Below are positions 42,142 to 50,828 of a DNA stretch of 64,000 nt, piece by piece. This DNA comes from Streptomyces sp. 7-21. Its GTDB lineage: Bacteria; Actinomycetota; Actinomycetes; Streptomycetales; Streptomycetaceae. A model generated the notes under the pieces. The model was not told the origin of the DNA. It searched no databases and was given only the letters and a program-made list of their open reading frames with translations. A program made the translations under genes and the position numbers. Positions within the stretch are counted from its first letter, which is position 1. Each line of letters begins with the position of its first letter. Location of the stretch: contig NZ_JAERRL010000019.1 in assembly GCF_016741785.1 (NCBI RefSeq), positions 1 through 64,000 of the forward strand, in the 5' to 3' direction.

Positions 42142-43061
42142 ACGCCGACCGGCTGGTCGCCGGGCTGCGCCGGGAGCTGCGCGACGGCGGGCTCCATGGC
42201 TCCTTCCTGGTGCGGGACCTGGAGACCGGTGACGAGATCGGCATCGACCCGGATCTCGAACTGCCCGTAGCCTCGCTGGTGAAGATCCCGCTGGCGCTGG
42301 TGACGCTGGACCGCATCCGGCGGGGCGAGATCGACGGCGCCGCCGGGATAGAGGTGGAGCCGGGGCAGGTGACGACGCCGGGGCCGACGGGCCTGGGGCG
42401 GTTCCGTCACCCGGCGCGCATCGCCGTCGAGGACCTGGTGTACCTGAGCGTGTGCGTCAGCGACAGCGTGGCGGCCGACGCGCTGTTCCGCCTCACCCCG
42501 CCGCGCCAGGTCGCGGCCGAGCTGCGGCAGGCCGGACTGCGCGGGCTGACGGTGCGCCACACCATGGCGGAACTGATGGATACCCCGGCGGAGAGGCTGG
42601 GCGGCGACGGCACGCATCTCGCCCAGGCCCTCGCCATCGACGCGGCCACCGCCGGGCACGGCCACCGGATTCCGCAGCTCGACGTCTCGCGCGCCAACAC
42701 CGGCACCGCGCGCGCGTTCGCCGGCCTGCTGCAAGCGATCTGGGCGCCCGCCCGCGGCCTGCCGTCGCCCGTCCACGCGGACGTGGCGGCGCGGCTGCGC
42801 TCGCTGATGGCGGCGAACCTGCTGCGCCACCGCCTGGCCCCGGACTTCGCCTCCGACTCTTCGCTGTGGTGGTCCAAGACCGGCACCCTGCTGAACCTGC
42901 GGCACGAGGCCGGGGTCGTCGAGCACGCCGACGGGCGCGCCTACGCCGTCGCCGTGCTGACCGAGTCGCGGGTGGCGGCCAGCAGCCAGCCGGGCGCCGA
43001 GGCCCTCATGGGCCAGGTCGCCCGGCGGCTGCGCGACCACCTCCGGGCGGCGACGGCATAA
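42138..43061 (+). CDS. class-A-beta-lactamase-like serine hydrolase, no signal peptide
   Basis: A 307-aa protein from GTG 42138, coupled to the LysR gene by GTGA. Serine hydrolase motifs: S46-L-V-K49 (SxxK), S108-D-S (SDN in true class A enzymes, here Ser for Asn) and K247-T-G (WSKTGTLLN). The Glu166 motif of the omega loop is not obvious. There is no signal peptide or anchor, so the protein seems cytosolic, unlike resistance enzymes. It may be an esterase/peptidase-like relative or a sensor for peptidoglycan fragments rather than an antibiotic-destroying enzyme. Confidence 0.82.
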   Translation: MNADRLVAGLRRELRDGGLHGSFLVRDLETGDEIGIDPDLELPVASLVKIPLALVTLDRIRRGEIDGAAGIEVEPGQVTTPGPTGLGRFRHPARIAVEDLVYLSVCVSDSVAADALFRLTPPRQVAAELRQAGLRGLTVRHTMAELMDTPAERLGGDGTHLAQALAIDAATAGHGHRIPQLDVSRANTGTARAFAGLLQAIWAPARGLPSPVHADVAARLRSLMAANLLRHRLAPDFASDSSLWWSKTGTLLNLRHEAGVVEHADGRAYAVAVLTESRVAASSQPGAEALMGQVARRLRDHLRAATA

Positions 43062-43075
43062 CGGCAACGGTCCGC

Positions 43076-43978
43076 TCAGGCGCCGTCGAGGACCTCGCGG
43101 AGCCGGCGGGCGAACGCCTCGGGCTGGCCGGGGAAGCCGGACTCCGGGCCGAGGAAGCCGCCGTGGTGGCTGGGGAACACCGCCGCCCGCTGGCCCAGCA
43201 GCCGGGCCGTGGCCTCGGCGGCGCGCCCGGTCAGGACGCTGCCGGTCTCCTCGCCCACGGCGATGACGATCCGTGTCGGCGCGGCGGTCAGCGCCGCCGC
43301 GTCCGGCCGGTAGGCGGTGACCTTCGCGGAGGCGGCCAGCAGCGGGTCGTCGCGGCTGCCGTCGTCCTCGGCGGGCAGGCCGAACGCCGCCGGGTCCGGC
43401 GCGGGCTGGTCGAAGTACGCGCTGGTGAACTCGCCCTGCCAGGAGGACATGGCCAAGAACGCGGCCATGCCGTGGCCGAAGCCCTTGGCCTGGTAGGTCT
43501 CCCGCACGGCGGCCTCGGCGCGCGCGGCGGCCCCGGCATCGGGGAGCAGCGGCAGCAGCGGCGGCTCGTGCGCCACGAGCACGGACACGTCGCCAGGGTG
43601 CGCCGCCACCAGGGCGAGCGCGGTCACGGCGCCGCCGCTGCTGGCGAACATCTCGACCGGCCCGGCGCCGAGCGCCTCGATCAGCGCGTGCACGTCACCG
43701 GCCTGGGTCACCGGGTCGTGGTCGGTGCGGCCGTCCCGGCGCGTGCTGCGGCCGAGCCCCCGCGGGTCGTAAGTGACGACGGTCCGCTCGGGGAACAGCC
43801 CGGCCAGGGTGCGGAATCCGCTGGCGTCCATGGGCTGCCCGATCATCAGCAGCGGCGGGCGGCCGCCGGCGGCGGGCAGCGGGCCCTGCACGTCGTACAC
43901 CAGGTCGGCGCCGGCGGTGCGGAGCGTGTGCGTGGTCGTGTTCGCATCCGCGGTCGGGTGCGTATTCGGGTTCGCCAT
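43076..43978 (-). CDS. alpha/beta hydrolase
   Basis: A 300-aa cytosolic protein of the alpha/beta-hydrolase fold. The nucleophile elbow is MFASSGGAVTAL (the second Ser in the G-x-S-x-G position, with Ala for the first Gly). The oxyanion part LLMIGQPMDASGF and the strand YDPRGLGRSTR are typical. HHGGF near the end supplies the catalytic His. An N-terminal Thr/Asn-rich tail of about 18 residues has no signal character. Substrate unknown. Confidence 0.85.
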   Translation of the reverse strand: MANPNTHPTADANTTTHTLRTAGADLVYDVQGPLPAAGGRPPLLMIGQPMDASGFRTLAGLFPERTVVTYDPRGLGRSTRRDGRTDHDPVTQAGDVHALIEALGAGPVEMFASSGGAVTALALVAAHPGDVSVLVAHEPPLLPLLPDAGAAARAEAAVRETYQAKGFGHGMAAFLAMSSWQGEFTSAYFDQPAPDPAAFGLPAEDDGSRDDPLLAASAKVTAYRPDAAALTAAPTRIVIAVGEETGSVLTGRAAEATARLLGQRAAVFPSHHGGFLGPESGFPGQPEAFARRLREVLDGA

Positions 43979-44035
43979 ACCCGGGTAGACCCGCGCCGCG
44001 CGCGGAACTCATCGGTGCGGGCCGTTTGGTGCCGC

Positions 44036-45037
44036 TCAGCCCGTGGGGCGGGTGGCGCCGTAGTAGTCGGCGGAGTCGATGGGGTCGAAGCGGACGACGG
44101 CGCCGGTGTAGGGCGCGTCGATCATGTAGCCGCCGCCGACGTAGATGCCGACGTGGTAGATGCTGCGCGGGTCGGTCAGGTCGTGCGCGAAGAACACCAG
44201 GTCGCCGGGGAGGAGTTCGTCGCGGCCGGGGTGGGGCCCGGCGTTCCACTGGTCATTGGCGACGCGCGGCAGGTCGATGCCGACCGAGGCGTACGCGGCC
44301 TGCGTCAGCCCGGAGCAGTCGAACTCGCCGTTGTCCTCGGGCCCGCCCTCGCCGCCCCAGCGGTAGGGGGTGCCCAGCTGGTCCTGCGCGAAGTTGACGG
44401 CGCCCGCCGCCGCCCGCGAGGGGTCCAGGCGCGCCTCCTGGCCGTCCTCGTCCGTCTCCAGGGCGGCGAAGCTGGCCTCGGCCTCGCGGATGACGCGCAC
44501 GTAGTTCTGCGTCTCCGCGTAGGGCGGGACGCCGCCGTACCGGATCACGGCGTAGGCACCGGCGTTGTAGGCGGCCAGCATGTTGTCCACCGGGTCGCCG
44601 GGGACGTCCTCGACGTACCGGGCCAGGGTGCAGTCGTACCGCGCGGCGGACGGGATGGCGTCCTCCGGGTCCCAGACGTTGGCCTGGCCGTCGCCGTTGG
44701 CGTCGAAGCCGTGCACCGCCCACGTGCTGGGGATGAACTGGGCGATGCCCTGGGCGGCGGCGTGGCTCTGCACGTTCGGCTGGAAGCCGCTCTCCTGGTT
44801 CAGCTGGGCGGCCAGCAGCGCCGGGGAGAGCGTCGGGCAGTAGTTGCCCCACTCCTCGATGAGCGCGGCGTACTCGGCGGGCACCGTGTTGCGGGCGAGG
44901 CGGCCGTCGCCGGTGGTGCCGGGGGCGCCGCTGCCGAACAGCCCGGCCGCCGCGCTGTACACGCCGACGACGAGCAGTGCCACGAAGCACAGCATCGCCC
45001 CGAAGCCAGCGCACACCACGAGCAGGATCCGCCGCAT
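44036..45037 (-). CDS. lytic transglycosylase / NlpC-P60 cell-wall hydrolase
   Basis: A 333-aa bifunctional enzyme started at ATG 45037 (GTG 45055 is an alternative). An N-terminal anchor (LLVVCAGFGAMLCFVALLVVGVY) is followed by an SLT domain with the catalytic Glu in LNQESGF and IAQFIPSTW. Then comes an NlpC/P60 domain with Cys in FDCSGLTQAAY and His in IYHVGIYVGGG. It cuts glycan strands and peptide stems outside the membrane. Similar two-domain proteins occur in conjugation and sporulation loci. Divergent from the lipase/caspase operon. Confidence 0.9.
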   Translation of the reverse strand: MRRILLVVCAGFGAMLCFVALLVVGVYSAAAGLFGSGAPGTTGDGRLARNTVPAEYAALIEEWGNYCPTLSPALLAAQLNQESGFQPNVQSHAAAQGIAQFIPSTWAVHGFDANGDGQANVWDPEDAIPSAARYDCTLARYVEDVPGDPVDNMLAAYNAGAYAVIRYGGVPPYAETQNYVRVIREAEASFAALETDEDGQEARLDPSRAAAGAVNFAQDQLGTPYRWGGEGGPEDNGEFDCSGLTQAAYASVGIDLPRVANDQWNAGPHPGRDELLPGDLVFFAHDLTDPRSIYHVGIYVGGGYMIDAPYTGAVVRFDPIDSADYYGATRPTG

Positions 45038-45064
45038 GACACTACTGTGCCGCACGTGCCGTTG

Positions 45065-45081
45065 GCTGACGTACCGTCAGC
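45065..45081. promoter_or_regulatory. palindrome in the promoter region of the caspase-like operon
   Basis: GCTGACG-TAC-CGTCAGC is a perfect 7-bp inverted repeat in the 136-bp gap between the divergent transglycosylase and lipase genes. The half-site GCTGACG recurs at 45114-45120, close to TATGTT (45124-45129), a possible -10 for the operon. It is probably a binding site for a regulator not encoded nearby. Confidence 0.5.
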
Positions 45082-45173
45082 GAGCTGTCCGCGCAGGTGT
45101 CTCGCGGTCGGTGCTGACGGCAAGTATGTTGGGACGCTGTTGTCGACGCCCACTCAGGCCCCGGGGGGAAGCC

Positions 45174-46394
45174 ATGGCCGCCCTGGTGTTCGTGCACGGC
45201 ACGGGAGTGCGCAGGCCCGCGTACGACCGGACGCTCGCGCTGCTGCGCGAGGGCGTCGGCGCGCTGCTGCCCGGGGCCCGCGTCCACGACTGCTACTGGG
45301 GCGACGCCCACGGCGCGCCGGCCGGGGCCGCCACGGCGGCCGTCCCGCCCGTGCGGCGCCCCCGCGCCCGGACCGCCGAACCGCCGCCCGCGGCCCGGCC
45401 GGAGGCCCCGGAGGACCCGGAAGACGAAGCCCCGCTGCTGTGGAACGTGCTGTACACAGACCCGCTGGCCCCGCTGCGGCTGCTGGGTGAACTCGCCGAC
45501 GATGACGGCCGGTTAGTGCTGGGCGACCGCTCCGGCGCGGAGGTCGCCCGCCGCGCCAGGGCCGTGCTGGCCGGGCCGCCGCCCGAACTGGCCGCGCTGC
45601 TGGCGGCGGACGGGCGCGAGGAGGCGTTCACCGCCGCGCTCTCCGCCGTGCTCGGCTCCCCCGCGTGCAAGGCCGCGCTCGACGGCCCGGCGTCCGGCGC
45701 CGACACCGCGCGGGCGCTGGCCGTCGCGGCCGTCGCGCGGCTGCTGTCCGACGCCGAGGCCGCGGGCGACCCCGTGCTGTGGGACGTCGGGCAGCGCGAC
45801 GAGGCGGTGCGGCTGCTGACGCAGGCGCTGGGGGCACAGGACCGGGGCCTGGCCGGCGCGGGCCTGCTGCTGGCCGACAAGCTGGGCCTGGTGCGGGTGC
45901 TGGAGAAGCGGCGCGCCGGCTGGCTGGACGGGGCGGCGCCGCAGCTCGGGGACGTGCTGCGGTACCTGGTGCGCGGGCAGGGGCTGCGGGAGTTCATCGC
46001 CGAGCGGGTGGCCACCGTGGCCGCCGAGGAGGGCCCGGTGGTGCTGCTCGCGCACAGCCTCGGCGGCATCGCGGCGGTCGACCTGCTGGCGAGCCGCCCG
46101 CTGCCGGGCGTGGCCCGGCTGGTGACGATGGGCTCGCAGGCGCCGCAGCTCTACGCCGTGGACGCCCTGCCGAGCCTGGCCGCGGGCGAGCCGCTGCCGC
46201 TGTACTTCCCGCCCTGGACCAACCTGTACGACCGGCGCGACCCGCTGGCGTTCCTCGCCGGACCGGTCTTCCCCGGCCGCGCCGACGACGTGGACGTGAC
46301 CTCGGGCAAACCGCTGCTGGCCGCGCACAGCGGCTACTTCACGCACCCGCCGGTGCACGCCCTGCTCGCCGACCTGCTGCGAGGGCGCGGGTGA
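45174..46394 (+). CDS. lipase-like alpha/beta hydrolase, first gene of a conflict operon
   Basis: A 406-aa protein from ATG 45174 after GGGGGGAAGCC. The first strand LVFVHGTGVRR and the nucleophile elbow LLAHSLGGI (Ser295) mark an alpha/beta hydrolase of the lipase/PGAP1 look. LVTMGSQAPQ and the C-terminal AAHSGYFTHP (candidate catalytic His) complete it. A roughly 230-residue Ala-rich helical insert lies between the first strand and the elbow. There is no signal peptide. The stop overlaps the caspase-like gene (GTGA), so both proteins are made together. It is plausibly the membrane-attacking effector or a substrate of the protease; inference only. Confidence 0.75.
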   Translation: MAALVFVHGTGVRRPAYDRTLALLREGVGALLPGARVHDCYWGDAHGAPAGAATAAVPPVRRPRARTAEPPPAARPEAPEDPEDEAPLLWNVLYTDPLAPLRLLGELADDDGRLVLGDRSGAEVARRARAVLAGPPPELAALLAADGREEAFTAALSAVLGSPACKAALDGPASGADTARALAVAAVARLLSDAEAAGDPVLWDVGQRDEAVRLLTQALGAQDRGLAGAGLLLADKLGLVRVLEKRRAGWLDGAAPQLGDVLRYLVRGQGLREFIAERVATVAAEEGPVVLLAHSLGGIAAVDLLASRPLPGVARLVTMGSQAPQLYAVDALPSLAAGEPLPLYFPPWTNLYDRRDPLAFLAGPVFPGRADDVDVTSGKPLLAAHSGYFTHPPVHALLADLLRGRG

Positions 46395-49300
46395 CGGCGG
46401 ACGGCACGGCGGCGGACGCGACAGGTGAGGCGGCGGACCGGGCCGACCCGGAGCGCACGCACGCGGTGCTCGTCGGCGTCGACACCTACGGCGACGCCGC
46501 GCTGGCGCCGCTCGACGGCCCCGCCCTGGACGCCTGCCGCTACGCCGCCTGGCTGCGGGAACGCGGCGTGCCCGCCGACCGCATCCGGCTGCTGGTCTCC
46601 CCCGGCCCCGCCTCCCGTGACGAGGTGGCGGCGGCCGCCGCCCGGCTGGGCCTGACGCCGCGCGAGGCCACCGAGCACGAGGTGTGGCGGGTGCTCACCG
46701 AGGAACTCCCCGCCGCCCGGGGCGACCTGCTGTGGTTCGCCTGGAGCGGGCACGGCCTGCTGGACCACGAGGGCCACCAGCGGCTGTTTTACGCCGACTC
46801 CGGCGGCGGCGCCCCCGCCAACCTCGACGCCGCCGACCTGGAGGCCGCGTTCGCCGAGGACGCCCGGTACGCGGGCCTGGCCCGGAAGATCTGCGTCATC
46901 GACGCCTGCCGCACCCGTTTCGGCGGCGCCGCCGCGCTGCCGGTGCGCCGGCTCGGCCGCGTCCTGGCCAGGGCGGCGGCCCCCGGCCTGGTGGAGTGCG
47001 TCTGCGCCACCCAGGACGGCGCCGCCGCGGCCAACCTCGGCGAGAGCCGCGCGGGCCTGTTCACCTCCGTCTTCCTGCCCGAGCTGGGCGCCGAGCCGGC
47101 CTGGCCGCCGCCGCTGCGCGCAGCGTTCGCACGCGCCCGGGCCGCGATGGCCCGCAGCGGCGACGGCCAGCTGCCGCACCTGCGGACCCGGTGGCGCGAC
47201 GGCGACGTCCACGTCCACGCGCCCGCGCCGCCGCCACCGCCGTACCTGCGCACGCACGCCGAGACGCTGCGGCGCCTGCGGAGCGAGGAGCGGTACCTCA
47301 CCGACGACCGGCTGCCGTTCGTCAGCCCCCGCCCCGGCCACGAGGCGGCGCCGGACCGGCTGCTGAGCCAGCTGGCCCGCGGCACCGGCGCCGGCAGCGG
47401 GCGCGGCGTGCTGGTGATCGGCGTGGCCGGCGCGGGCAAGACCCGCACCTGCTTCGAGGTCGCCTCGCGGGCCGACCGCGCCGGCTGGCTCGTGCTGCAC
47501 CTCGTCCCCGGCTCGGGCGTCTCGGCGCGGGACCTCGTCACGGCGGCGCTGGCGCAGGCGGACCGGCAGCCCTCCCGCGACGGTGCCAGCCGCGGTGCCC
47601 GCCGCGTCCTGCTGGTGCTCGACTACCTGGACAGCTACACCGGCCTGCACCTGCGGGACCTCGACGAGCAGCTCCAGGCGCACGACCCCGGCTGCCGGAT
47701 CGCGCTGCTGGCCTCGGCGCGGCCGGGCGCCCGGGCCCGGTTCGACGAGAACGCGCTGGGCCACCTGTTCCGGGTGGCCGACCTCGGCAGGGACGATCCG
47801 GCCCACCGGGAGCAGGACCGCGAGCACCGCGCCGACATCGCCCGGCGCATCTTCGAGACCGTCGCCCCCGGCGCCCGCAAGGCGTGGGGCGATCCGCGGC
47901 TGATCGAGGTGTGCAGCGAACGCCCGGTCTTCGCGCTGCTGCTGGCCCGCGTGCTGGAGCAGCAGGTGGAGGCGGGCCGGCGCACGCCGGACCTGTCGGA
48001 GCTGCGGCCCGGCGAGCTGATGCGGTGGCTGCGGCGGCGGCTGGCCGCCGACTTCGGGCTGCCGACCAGCGCCGACCTCGGCGCGGGCCCGTCGCGGCCC
48101 CACACCTGGCTGCTGGCCTCCGTGACGGCGATGCTCGCCTGCGAGCAGGACCGCCAGGCGGTCGGCGAGGCCGTGAGCCGGGCGCTGGCGGCGCGCGGCG
48201 ACCGGGAGTTCGCCCACGACGGGCCGGGCGTGGTGACGCACCTGTGCCGGCTCGGCTGGCTGGTGACGTCCGGCGACAGCGTCGACACGGTCCACGACAT
48301 CGTCGTGGACGACCTGCTGGGCACCGCCCTGGTCCCGGACCAGACGACCGTGCGGGGCGGCACACTGACCGAGCTGCTCGACGCGGCGGCGGGGAGCGCC
48401 ACCTCCCTGGCCCGGGCGGTGCGGCACCTGACGCGCTGGTCCGCCGACCAGTCCGAGGAGTGGCAGCGGGAGACCGCCGAGTCCTGCGCCCGCTGGCTGC
48501 GGGCCAACGCCGCGCACGTCGCCGGGCTGCTGCGCGGCGAGCTGGACCAGGTCTCGCCGCTGGTCTCCCGGCTGCTGGCGAACCAGCCGTGGCAGGCGGG
48601 CACGCTTGAGCTGTGGGACGAGCTGGTCGAGCCGTGGCTGGAGCGCGTCCGCCGGGAACGCCCGGACGAGCTGCCGGGCGAGCTGTCCACGACCGTCCGC
48701 GCGGCCACGGGCCCGCTGCCCGCGCGGCTGCTCGCCAGCGCGCTGGACTGCCTGCGCGGCCTGCCCGAGGACCACACCGCCGCCGGCGACCTGCTGCTGT
48801 CTCTGCTGCGCGCCGACGGCATCGGCGGCGAGGACGGCGAGGACGCTGGAACCGCCGCCTGGCTCGCCGACCGGGCGCTGGCGTGGCTCGCGCGCCGCCG
48901 GAGCGACAACCGCGCCGTCTACCTCTCCGGCGCCCTGCTGATGCGCGGCGACCTGCCGCCCAAGGCCGCGCGGCAGGCGGTGAAACAGGCGGCGGACTGG
49001 GTGGGCGACCACACCGGCCGGGCGGCGCTCTCCGTCGAGATCGAGGCCCTGCTCACCCGCGACGACCTGGGCGAGCGCGCCGACGGCGTCATCGGGGACG
49101 CCCTGACCTGGGTCGGCCGCCACATCCCCAGCCTCGACGCCAGCTTCGTGCTGCGGCGGCTGCTGCGCCGCCCCGGCCTGGCCGCACCGCAGCGCGACCG
49201 CGCCATCGGCCTGGCCCTGGCCTGGCTGCACCAGCACAAGACCTGCCCGGAGGCCTCGTTCGTGCTGCGTCCCCTGCTGGTCCAGCCCCGGCTGTCGCAG

Positions 49301-50806
49301 CGGGAGGAGGCGCGGGCGGTCAGTTACGCCCGCGACTGGCTGAATGAGCGCTCCAGCGCCCCCACCCGCGACTTCGTGCTCAGCGCGCTGCTGCTGCGCC
49401 CGAACGTGCCGCTGACGGCGATCGAGCCGTTCGCCACCGAGGCGTGGCAGGAGCTGAAGAAGGAGCCGCTGGCCGAGCGCGACCAGTACCTGATGCGGGC
49501 GCTGCTGACCCGCACCGACCTGCCGCGGGACCTGATCAACGAGATCATCGACCGCGCGCTGGACTGGCAGCGGCTGTTCGGCCCGGAGCCGGACGCCACC
49601 CTGCTGACGGTCGTGCTCCAGGCCGCGCGGACCGAGGCGCACCGCTCGGACGCCGTGGACCTGGCGTGCCAGTGGCTGGACGCGCACCCCGGCGATGAGA
49701 ACGCCACCCACCTGCTGGACCCGGTCTTGCAGCGGTCGCCCGGCCACGAGGAGGGCGTGCGCCGCTCCCTCGCGTGGCTCCAGGGCCGCGCCACCCACCC
49801 CCGGGCGAGCTACCTGCTGCGGTGGCTCCTGCGCGACCTGCCGCTGCTGGGGGACCGGGCGGGAGAGGTCGTCAACGGCAGCGTGCTGTGGCTGGCGAAG
49901 CACGCCGACGAGGACAGCGCCCGGTTCGTGCTCCAGCCGCTGCTCGCCCACCAGAACCTGGGCCAGCCGCTCACCGCCATGCTGCTCGACGGCGCGGCCG
50001 CCTGGACGCAGCGGCACGCGCCGGAACCGGGCGCGGTCCACGTGATGATGGCGCTGCTGGCGCGCGACGACCTCGGGCTGGATCAGCGGGAGGCCGTGAC
50101 CCGCGACGCGCTGGTCTGGTTCGAGGCGAACCCGCGGCACCCGATGACGCGGAAACTGCTGCACGCGGTGTGCCGCAAGCCCGGCCCGGGGGCCGTGCAC
50201 GCCCCGGCGCTCACCGCGCTGGTGCTGGGCGACGGCGAGACGGCGGGCATCCGCGTCAGCCCGGCGCAGGTGGCACGGGGCGTGCTGATCGGCCTGCTCC
50301 ACGGCCTGCCGCCGGACGCCGAGCGGCGCGGCGACCTGCTCGACCACGTCATGGACCAGCTGCCGGTCCTGGGCGGCGGGACACAGGGGGGCGTGCTGCT
50401 GCGGCATCTCCTCGCCCAGCCCGACCTCACCGGGGCCCGGGCCAAGCGCGCCACCGGGCTGGCACGTGACTGGCTGGCTGGCCGGTGGGACACGTCGGCG
50501 ATCGCCCTGGTCCTGGCGACGCTGCTGCGCAATCCGGCGCTGGCGCCCTGGCGGGGGGACCTGGTGCAGCGGACGGTGGCGTGGCTGGCGGACCGCGCCC
50601 AGCAGCCGTCAGCGGGCTGGGTGCTGGCCGTGCTGCTGCGCACGCCGGAGCTGACCGGGACGGAAGCCGCCGCCGCCCGCCGTCACGCGCAAGCCTGGCT
50701 CACCGCCAACGGCCCCGGGCACCACGCCTTCCCGGAGGTGTCGGCGGCGCTGGCGGGGGCGCCGCCAGCGGACCCGCCAGGTGGCGGCGCCGACGGCCGC
50801 GCGTGA
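46391..50806 (+). CDS. caspase-like protease / STAND NTPase / helical-repeat protein
   Basis: The GTG at 46391 overlaps the lipase stop. 1471 aa. Residues about 22-265 are a caspase-like (C14) domain: HAVLVGVDTYGDAALAPLDG, His121 in WFAWSGHGLLD and Cys173 in ICVIDACRTRFGG; the catalytic pair is intact. Residues about 335-700 are a STAND-type NTPase with Walker A GVAGAGKT (344-351) and Walker B RVLLVLDYLD (about 405-414). From about 865 to 1450 run some fifteen helical repeats of about 38 residues, each with a W-L/V step and a VL-LL-RPDL-like core. Protease-switch-sensor order matches prokaryotic immune and programmed-death proteins. The trigger and the protease targets are unknown. Confidence 0.85.
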   Translation: MTADGTAADATGEAADRADPERTHAVLVGVDTYGDAALAPLDGPALDACRYAAWLRERGVPADRIRLLVSPGPASRDEVAAAAARLGLTPREATEHEVWRVLTEELPAARGDLLWFAWSGHGLLDHEGHQRLFYADSGGGAPANLDAADLEAAFAEDARYAGLARKICVIDACRTRFGGAAALPVRRLGRVLARAAAPGLVECVCATQDGAAAANLGESRAGLFTSVFLPELGAEPAWPPPLRAAFARARAAMARSGDGQLPHLRTRWRDGDVHVHAPAPPPPPYLRTHAETLRRLRSEERYLTDDRLPFVSPRPGHEAAPDRLLSQLARGTGAGSGRGVLVIGVAGAGKTRTCFEVASRADRAGWLVLHLVPGSGVSARDLVTAALAQADRQPSRDGASRGARRVLLVLDYLDSYTGLHLRDLDEQLQAHDPGCRIALLASARPGARARFDENALGHLFRVADLGRDDPAHREQDREHRADIARRIFETVAPGARKAWGDPRLIEVCSERPVFALLLARVLEQQVEAGRRTPDLSELRPGELMRWLRRRLAADFGLPTSADLGAGPSRPHTWLLASVTAMLACEQDRQAVGEAVSRALAARGDREFAHDGPGVVTHLCRLGWLVTSGDSVDTVHDIVVDDLLGTALVPDQTTVRGGTLTELLDAAAGSATSLARAVRHLTRWSADQSEEWQRETAESCARWLRANAAHVAGLLRGELDQVSPLVSRLLANQPWQAGTLELWDELVEPWLERVRRERPDELPGELSTTVRAATGPLPARLLASALDCLRGLPEDHTAAGDLLLSLLRADGIGGEDGEDAGTAAWLADRALAWLARRRSDNRAVYLSGALLMRGDLPPKAARQAVKQAADWVGDHTGRAALSVEIEALLTRDDLGERADGVIGDALTWVGRHIPSLDASFVLRRLLRRPGLAAPQRDRAIGLALAWLHQHKTCPEASFVLRPLLVQPRLSQREEARAVSYARDWLNERSSAPTRDFVLSALLLRPNVPLTAIEPFATEAWQELKKEPLAERDQYLMRALLTRTDLPRDLINEIIDRALDWQRLFGPEPDATLLTVVLQAARTEAHRSDAVDLACQWLDAHPGDENATHLLDPVLQRSPGHEEGVRRSLAWLQGRATHPRASYLLRWLLRDLPLLGDRAGEVVNGSVLWLAKHADEDSARFVLQPLLAHQNLGQPLTAMLLDGAAAWTQRHAPEPGAVHVMMALLARDDLGLDQREAVTRDALVWFEANPRHPMTRKLLHAVCRKPGPGAVHAPALTALVLGDGETAGIRVSPAQVARGVLIGLLHGLPPDAERRGDLLDHVMDQLPVLGGGTQGGVLLRHLLAQPDLTGARAKRATGLARDWLAGRWDTSAIALVLATLLRNPALAPWRGDLVQRTVAWLADRAQQPSAGWVLAVLLRTPELTGTEAAAARRHAQAWLTANGPGHHAFPEVSAALAGAPPADPPGGGADGRA

Positions 50807-50828
50807 GGTGGCCGGGCCCGGCCGCCGC

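Noticed and set aside
42452..45490. About 1000-codon plus-strand frame running through four genes
   Set aside because: It is antisense or out of frame to the alpha/beta hydrolase, transglycosylase and lipase genes and shows no protein-like features.
46334..50407. A very long open frame (over 1300 codons) on the minus strand opposite the caspase-like gene
   Set aside because: It mirrors codon structure of the plus-strand gene; the product is Arg/Gln/Pro/His-rich without domains, the usual GC-rich antisense shadow.
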